Source: JACRCT01 sp036504155
GTDB lineage: Bacteria; Myxococcota; Myxococcia; Myxococcales; UBA5297
Length of the DNA: 64,000 nt
NCBI GenBank assembly: GCA_036504155.1
Contig: DASXVQ010000030.1
Coordinates: 62,001 to 126,000 of the forward strand
Direction: 5' to 3'
Part shown: positions 58,093 to 64,000 of the stretch, in pieces
Position numbering within the stretch: position 1 is the stretch's first letter
Layout of the letters: every line of letters starts with the position of its first letter
Made by a program: the position numbers and the translations under genes
Notes under the pieces: generated by a model
Databases searched by the model: none
What the model saw: the letters and a program-made list of their open reading frames with translations, nothing else
Told to the model about the DNA's origin: nothing

Positions 58093-60570
58093 ATGCATCG
58101 TCTGCTCGCCACCGCCCTCGCCGCCTCGCTGGCCCTCTCCTCCGTCGCCAGCGCGGCCGCTCCGCCGCCCGCGCCGGCCGCGACGCCTCCGGGCTCGCCG
58201 GTGAAGGTCCAGCTGCCCAAGCCCACCCCCGGAACCCCCGCCAAGCCCAAGGCCGAGGGCCCGGCGACCGTCAGCCCCGAGGACGCCAAGGGACCCGACC
58301 GCAAGAAGATGGCCGGCAAGGGCCTGTTCCAGCTCGACTTCGACAAGGTCGACATCGACAAGCTGGTGCAGACCATCTCCGACATGACCGGCAAGCTGTT
58401 CATCCTGCCGGAGAACGTGCGCGGCAAGATCACCATCGTCGGCCCCGAGCACGGCAAGGCGGGCGTGACGGCGGACGAGGCCTACGCCGCCTTCCTGTCG
58501 GCCCTCGACGCCAACGGCCTGACGCTCTACCCCGCGGGCAAGTACCTGAAGATCGTCGAGAAGCGCGCCGGCAAGCAGTCGAACATCCCCACCATGCTCG
58601 AGGAGGGCGCGCCCTACACCACCAACGAGCAGATGGTGACCAAGCTGTTCAAGCTGCGCTACGTCGAGGCCGAGCCGGTCCGCGCCGTCGTCCAGCAGCT
58701 GGTCAGCCGCGACGGCGACACCATCGCCTTCCCGCCCGACACCATCATCGTCAACGACATCGGGCTGAACATGCACCGGCTCGAGAAGATCATCGACCGG
58801 CTGGACTCGGTGACCACCACCGACGAGATCCGCATCATCCAGGTGCAGTACGCCACCGCCACCGAGATCGCCGAGAAGCTGCGCCAGGTCTTCGAGGAGA
58901 AGAACAAGAAGCCGGGCCAGAAGGGCGGACAGGCCGTCGTCAACACCGGCCCCTCCGGCGCCCCGCCCGCCCCCGCCGCGCCGCAGGTCGGCGAGAGCGA
59001 GGCCCCGGCCAGCCTCCAGCAGATCATCGCCGACGAGCGCTCCAACAAGCTCATCGTCATCGCCAACGAGCGCGCCTTCAACCGCATCCAGGAGCTGCTC
59101 AGGCACCTGGACACGCCCATCCCCGGCGAGGGCCAGGTCCACGTCTACTACCTCGTCAACGCCAACGCCGAGGAGCTGGCCTCCACCCTCGCCTCGCTGA
59201 CCCAGGGCATCAACAAGCAGGCCCGCCCCTCCAACCCGCCGCCCGGCGCGGCCAAGGGCCCGGCGACGGTGGCCGACCTGTTCTCCGGCGAGGTCAAGAT
59301 CACCGCGGACAAGGGCACCAACTCGCTGGTGGTCATCGCCAACAACTCCGACTACCGCAACCTGGTCTCGGTCGTCGAGAAGCTCGACATCTCCCGCCGC
59401 CAGGTCTTCATCGAGGCGGTCATCATGGAGGTCAACCTCTCCAACGACCTGTCCTTCGGCATGGGCATGCACTTCGGCGACAGCGCCAGCATCAAGACCG
59501 CGGGCGACTCGCTGCTGGTCACCGGCTCGGAGCTGGGCAAGTCGAACTCGCTCTCCGGCGTGCTCTCGCTGGCCTCCCTGGGCGGCTTCCTGGCCGGCCT
59601 GCAGGGCCCGCTCATCAGCGACAAGTTCCCCATCCCCGCCTTCTCCATCGTGCTGCACGCCCTGCAGTCCAACTCCGACGTCAACGTCATCTCCACCCCG
59701 CACATCCTGGCCACCGACAACGAGGACGCGGAGATCACCGTCGGCCAGAACGTGCCCTTCCAGGCGGGCATCACCTCCAACGCGCTCTCCTCGCTGGGCG
59801 GCGCCACCGGCACCTCCTCGCTGGCCACCAGCGCGCTGCTGGGCAGCTACAGCGGCCTCATCGCCCCCATCCAGCGCCAGAACGTCGAGCTCAAGCTCAA
59901 GATCAAGCCGCAGATCAACGAGAGCGACTTCATCCGCCTGCAGGTCGACGAGCAGACCGAGGAGATCGCCTCCAAGGACGACCGGCTCGGCCCCACCACC
60001 GCCAAGCGCACCGCCAAGACCACCGTGGTGGCCCGCGACCAGCAGACCATCGTCATCGGCGGCCTCATCCAGGAGCGCACGGTCAAGAGCGTGCAGAAGG
60101 TCCCGCTGCTCGGCGACATCCCCGTGCTGGGCTGGCTCTTCCGCGACAACGGCATCACCAAGCAGCGCACCAACCTGCTGCTCTTCCTGACGCCCTACAT
60201 CATCCGCGACCAGGCCGACTTCCAGCGCATCTTCGAGCGCAAGCTCAAGGAGCGGCAGGAGTTCGTCGAGCAGTTCTACGGCCGCCAGGCCGGCTACAAG
60301 GTCCCCATCGACTACAACCGCAAGGCCGGCCCCCTGGCCAAGATGTTCCACACCATGGAGACCGAGGCCAAGAAGTACGAGAACGGCGGCTCGGGGCTGC
60401 CCAGCGAGAAGCTCTTCAAGCCCAAGGGCGACAGCCCGAAGGACAAGGGCCCAACCAACCCGCCGCCGCCCTCGGACCTGAAGTCCACCCCGCCCGGCGA
60501 GCCGGCGACCCTCCCGCCCCTCGGCGGGGGCCCCGAAGTGAAGGAGCCGGCGTCGGTGACGGTGCAGTAG
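58093..60570 (+). CDS. gspD: GspD secretin of the type II secretion system
   Basis: A signal peptide (MHRLLATALAASLALSSVASA) leads to N0 to N3 domains (about 60-480: FDKVDIDKLVQTISDMTGKL, LRYVEAEPVRAVVQQLV, IIQVQYATATEIAEKLRQVF, YYLVNANAEELASTLASL) and the secretin core (VFIEAVIMEVNL, FPIPAFSIVLHALQSNSDVN, VVARDQQTIVIGGLIQERTV, VPLLGDIPVLGWLFRDN). It forms the outer membrane channel for folded exoproteins. The C-terminal 100 residues are Pro/Lys-rich and likely disordered. At 825 aa it is at the long end for the family. Confidence 0.96.
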   Translation: MHRLLATALAASLALSSVASAAAPPPAPAATPPGSPVKVQLPKPTPGTPAKPKAEGPATVSPEDAKGPDRKKMAGKGLFQLDFDKVDIDKLVQTISDMTGKLFILPENVRGKITIVGPEHGKAGVTADEAYAAFLSALDANGLTLYPAGKYLKIVEKRAGKQSNIPTMLEEGAPYTTNEQMVTKLFKLRYVEAEPVRAVVQQLVSRDGDTIAFPPDTIIVNDIGLNMHRLEKIIDRLDSVTTTDEIRIIQVQYATATEIAEKLRQVFEEKNKKPGQKGGQAVVNTGPSGAPPAPAAPQVGESEAPASLQQIIADERSNKLIVIANERAFNRIQELLRHLDTPIPGEGQVHVYYLVNANAEELASTLASLTQGINKQARPSNPPPGAAKGPATVADLFSGEVKITADKGTNSLVVIANNSDYRNLVSVVEKLDISRRQVFIEAVIMEVNLSNDLSFGMGMHFGDSASIKTAGDSLLVTGSELGKSNSLSGVLSLASLGGFLAGLQGPLISDKFPIPAFSIVLHALQSNSDVNVISTPHILATDNEDAEITVGQNVPFQAGITSNALSSLGGATGTSSLATSALLGSYSGLIAPIQRQNVELKLKIKPQINESDFIRLQVDEQTEEIASKDDRLGPTTAKRTAKTTVVARDQQTIVIGGLIQERTVKSVQKVPLLGDIPVLGWLFRDNGITKQRTNLLLFLTPYIIRDQADFQRIFERKLKERQEFVEQFYGRQAGYKVPIDYNRKAGPLAKMFHTMETEAKKYENGGSGLPSEKLFKPKGDSPKDKGPTNPPPPSDLKSTPPGEPATLPPLGGGPEVKEPASVTVQ

Positions 60571-60641
60571 CGGCAGGCGAGGCGGCCAGAGAAGCAGGGA
60601 CCAGGGATTCGGGCCGACGCGGCCCTTTGTTGGAACGGAAC

Positions 60642-62477
<1,836 letters not shown>

Positions 62478-62480
62478 AGC

Positions 62481-62511
62481 AGTCGGTAGTCGATGGTCCA
62501 TAGTCGATAGG
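62481..62511. repeat. Dispersed 31-bp repeat, copy 2
   Basis: It matches 34806-34836 at 29 of 31 positions. It sits in the 59-bp gap between gspE and gspF, just after the gspE stop. Confidence 0.8.
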
Positions 62512-62536
62512 CGACCGCGAGAGGCGACGGGGTTCG

Positions 62537-63778
62537 ATGCCAGTCTTCGAATACAAAGGCATGAACGAGGCCGGCAAGCCCATCAAGGGCGTGCGCGACG
62601 CGGACAGCGCCAAGACCCTGCGCGGGGTGCTGCGCAAGGAAGGCGTCTTCCTCACCGACATCGTGGCCGAGAAGCAGGCCGGCGGCGGCGAGGCCAAGCC
62701 CGGCGCCAAGGTCGAGATCGACTTCAAGAAGGTCCTCGCCGGCCGGGTCTCCACCTCCGACGTGGCGATCATGACCCGCCAGCTGGCGGTGCTCATCGGC
62801 GCCGGCGTCGCCCTGGTCGAGGCCCTCACCGCCCTCCAGGACCAGGTCGACCACGAGCGGCTCAAGGTCATCGTCAGCCAGGTCAAGACCCGGGTGAACG
62901 AGGGCAGCTCGCTCGCCGACGCGCTGGCCCAGCACCCGCGCGTCTTCACCACGCTGTACATCAACATGATCCGCGCCGGCGAGCACTCCGGCGCCCTCGA
63001 CGTGGTGCTGGTGCGCCTGGCCGACTTCACCGAGAGCCAAGCCCGGCTGCGCGCCAAGATCATCGGGACGATGACCTACCCGATCATCATGGTCTTCATC
63101 GGGCTCATCATCCTCACCGTCCTCTTCACCGTGGTCGTCCCCAAGGTCACCAAGATCTTCGAGGACAACCGGCTGACGCTGCCCATCTCCACCCGCATCC
63201 TCATCGAGCTGTCGCACCTGGCGCAGGACTACTGGTGGCTGATGGGCCTGATGCTGGCCGGCGCCATCTGGGCCTTCACCTCCTGGCGCAAGACGACCAA
63301 GGGCGGGGCCAAGTGGGACCGGGTGGTCCTCAGGGCGCCCATCTTCGGCGGCCTGGTGCGGATGATCGCCATCTCCCGCTTCTCGCGCACGCTCTCCACC
63401 CTGCTCAAGAGCGGCGTGCCGCTCCTGTCGGCGATGGACATCGTCAAGAACATCGTGGACAACGCCGTCCTCGCCGACGTCATCGAGAAGTCGCGCGACT
63501 CCATCCGCGAGGGCGAGTCCATCGCCGCCCCGCTCAAGCGCAGCGGCGAGTTCCCGCCGCTCGTCTACCACATGGTCGCCATCGGCGAACGAAGCGGTCA
63601 GCTGGAGGAGATGCTGGTCAACGTCGCCACCGCCTACGAGACCCAGGTCGAGGTGCGCATCGCCGCCCTCACCTCGCTGCTCGAGCCGGTGATGATCGTC
63701 GGCATGGGCGGCGCGGTCGCCTTCATCGTCTTCTCGATCCTGCTGCCCATCCTGCAGCTCAACACCATGGTGCACTGA
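62537..63778 (+). CDS. gspF: GspF inner-membrane protein of the type II secretion system
   Basis: The N-terminus (MPVFEYKGMNEAGKPIKG) and two T2SSF domains (about 75-200 and 275-400) with MTRQLAVLIGAGVALVEALTALQ, YINMIRAGEHSGALDVVLVRLADF in part, LPLLSAMDIVKN-like repeat in GVPLLSAMDIVKNIVDN, and VAIGERSGQLEEML are diagnostic. Three spans are seen. GspF is the core platform protein that works with GspE. Length, 413 aa, is normal. Confidence 0.95.
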   Translation: MPVFEYKGMNEAGKPIKGVRDADSAKTLRGVLRKEGVFLTDIVAEKQAGGGEAKPGAKVEIDFKKVLAGRVSTSDVAIMTRQLAVLIGAGVALVEALTALQDQVDHERLKVIVSQVKTRVNEGSSLADALAQHPRVFTTLYINMIRAGEHSGALDVVLVRLADFTESQARLRAKIIGTMTYPIIMVFIGLIILTVLFTVVVPKVTKIFEDNRLTLPISTRILIELSHLAQDYWWLMGLMLAGAIWAFTSWRKTTKGGAKWDRVVLRAPIFGGLVRMIAISRFSRTLSTLLKSGVPLLSAMDIVKNIVDNAVLADVIEKSRDSIREGESIAAPLKRSGEFPPLVYHMVAIGERSGQLEEMLVNVATAYETQVEVRIAALTSLLEPVMIVGMGGAVAFIVFSILLPILQLNTMVH

Positions 63779-63999
63779 TGGACGCGAACTTCTGCACCTC
63801 CCTGGCGGATCGCTGGGCCCGGCGCGGCGCGTGGCTGGCCGTCGTCTCCATGGCCCTGGCCCTGCTGTGGGTCGGCTTCACCCTCTTCCAGCCGGCGCCC
63901 GCCTCGGCGGCCACCCCTCGGCAAAGCTCGGGGCAGGCTCTGGACAACGATCTCTCGACGGCAGTCGCGGACGCCCCGTCCGCAAGGAGCACGCGATGA
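63778..63999 (+). CDS. Small membrane protein between gspF and gspG (73 aa)
   Basis: The ATG shares one base with the gspF stop (TGATG). One hydrophobic span (WLAVVSMALALLWVGFTLFQ) follows a short basic start; the rest (PRQSSGQALDNDLSTAVADAP) is polar and contains a copy of an imperfect palindrome also found at 47139. Coupling to gspF and overlap with the next ATG (63996) show it is translated within the operon. I know no family. Confidence 0.72.
   Translation: MDANFCTSLADRWARRGAWLAVVSMALALLWVGFTLFQPAPASAATPRQSSGQALDNDLSTAVADAPSARSTR
63914..63933. repeat. Imperfect palindromic repeat, copy 2 (inside a gene)
   Basis: CCCCTCGGCAAAGCTCGGGG differs from the copy at 47139-47157 by one substitution and one extra base. 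Here it lies in frame inside the small gene between gspF and gspG. Confidence 0.55.
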
Positions 64000-64000
64000 G
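63996..64000 (+). CDS. gspG: Start of the next gene, probably gspG (first bases only)
   Basis: ATG 63996 overlaps the preceding stop by ATGA and has AAGGAG 8 nt upstream, so a gene begins here and runs off the window. gspG after gspF is the usual order in type II secretion operons; the identity is inferred from order alone. Confidence 0.45.

Overview
The window is very GC-rich DNA with G or C at nearly all third codon positions. It most likely comes from a member of the Myxococcota (formerly Deltaproteobacteria). Support from the sequence: two exported proteins end in the MYXO-CTERM tripartite signal (Gly-Cys-Gly-Cys-Ser, hydrophobic helix, Arg cluster), several lipoproteins carry Asp/Ala/Pro-rich linkers and Cys-rich modules typical of this phylum, and there is a multidomain Ser/Thr kinase, a TPR-tailed CheR, a CheA-REC hybrid and a type II secretion operon. 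It reads as chromosome; no phage, plasmid or CRISPR was seen. It starts inside an exported protein (minus strand) and ends on the first bases of gspG.

Layout. 0-11.7 kb: Nudix hydrolase, Cys-rich lipoprotein, MBL/beta-CASP nuclease, a ferredoxin and PAS histidine kinase pair, a secreted GH15-like glycosidase with MYXO-CTERM, an alpha/beta hydrolase and a TruC-like pseudouridine synthase. 11.8-16.8 kb: a large lipase-like lipoprotein followed by a FadL-type outer membrane channel, closed by a strong terminator. 16.8-20.7 kb: GIY-YIG protein, PilZ protein and a Ser/Thr kinase with a zinc-finger N-terminus. 21.3-27.9 kb: a Wsp/Frz-like chemosensory operon (cheW, cheR-TPR, cheW, MCP, cheA-REC, cheB) with no output regulator next to it. 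28.0-31.7 kb: sigma-like regulator, Hsp70 paralogue and PspC protein. 31.9-34.4 kb: MlaE-F-D type lipid transport operon. 34.8-35.3 kb: a peroxiredoxin-like gene with an in-frame TGA at the redox-active position. 35.4-41.5 kb: DUF6600-like protein, ABC1 kinase, two gene relics, and an ECF sigma factor upstream of an rRNA methyltransferase and a hypothetical gene. 41.6-48.9 kb: DoxX, MFS exporter, formaldehyde-dehydrogenase-like enzyme, MYXO-CTERM phosphoesterase, rubredoxin-like protein, HAD hydrolase and a DUF5714-type protein. 49.2-49.8 kb: VapBC. 50-56 kb: repeat lipoproteins, a MITE-like element, a HExxH lipoprotein and a class II photolyase. 56.2-64 kb: type II secretion operon gspC-gspC-D-E-F-orf-gspG.

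How the genes fit together. The type II secretion operon could export the GH15-like enzyme and the MYXO-CTERM phosphoesterase. The lipase and FadL pair suggests lipid scavenging, and MlaEFD handles phospholipid traffic. The chemosensory operon and the nearby PilZ protein suggest regulation of surface behaviour, possibly through c-di-GMP.

The strongest unusual signal is at 34844-35341. A single open frame is interrupted only by TGA at codon 46, in the motif Sec-Pro-Phe-Cys. It is followed by a 6-bp hairpin with a G in the apical loop about 26 nt downstream, as expected for a bacterial SECIS element. I read it as a selenocysteine-containing peroxiredoxin-like protein. No selA, selB, selC or selD lies in this window. 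All calls were made by reading; no searches were run.
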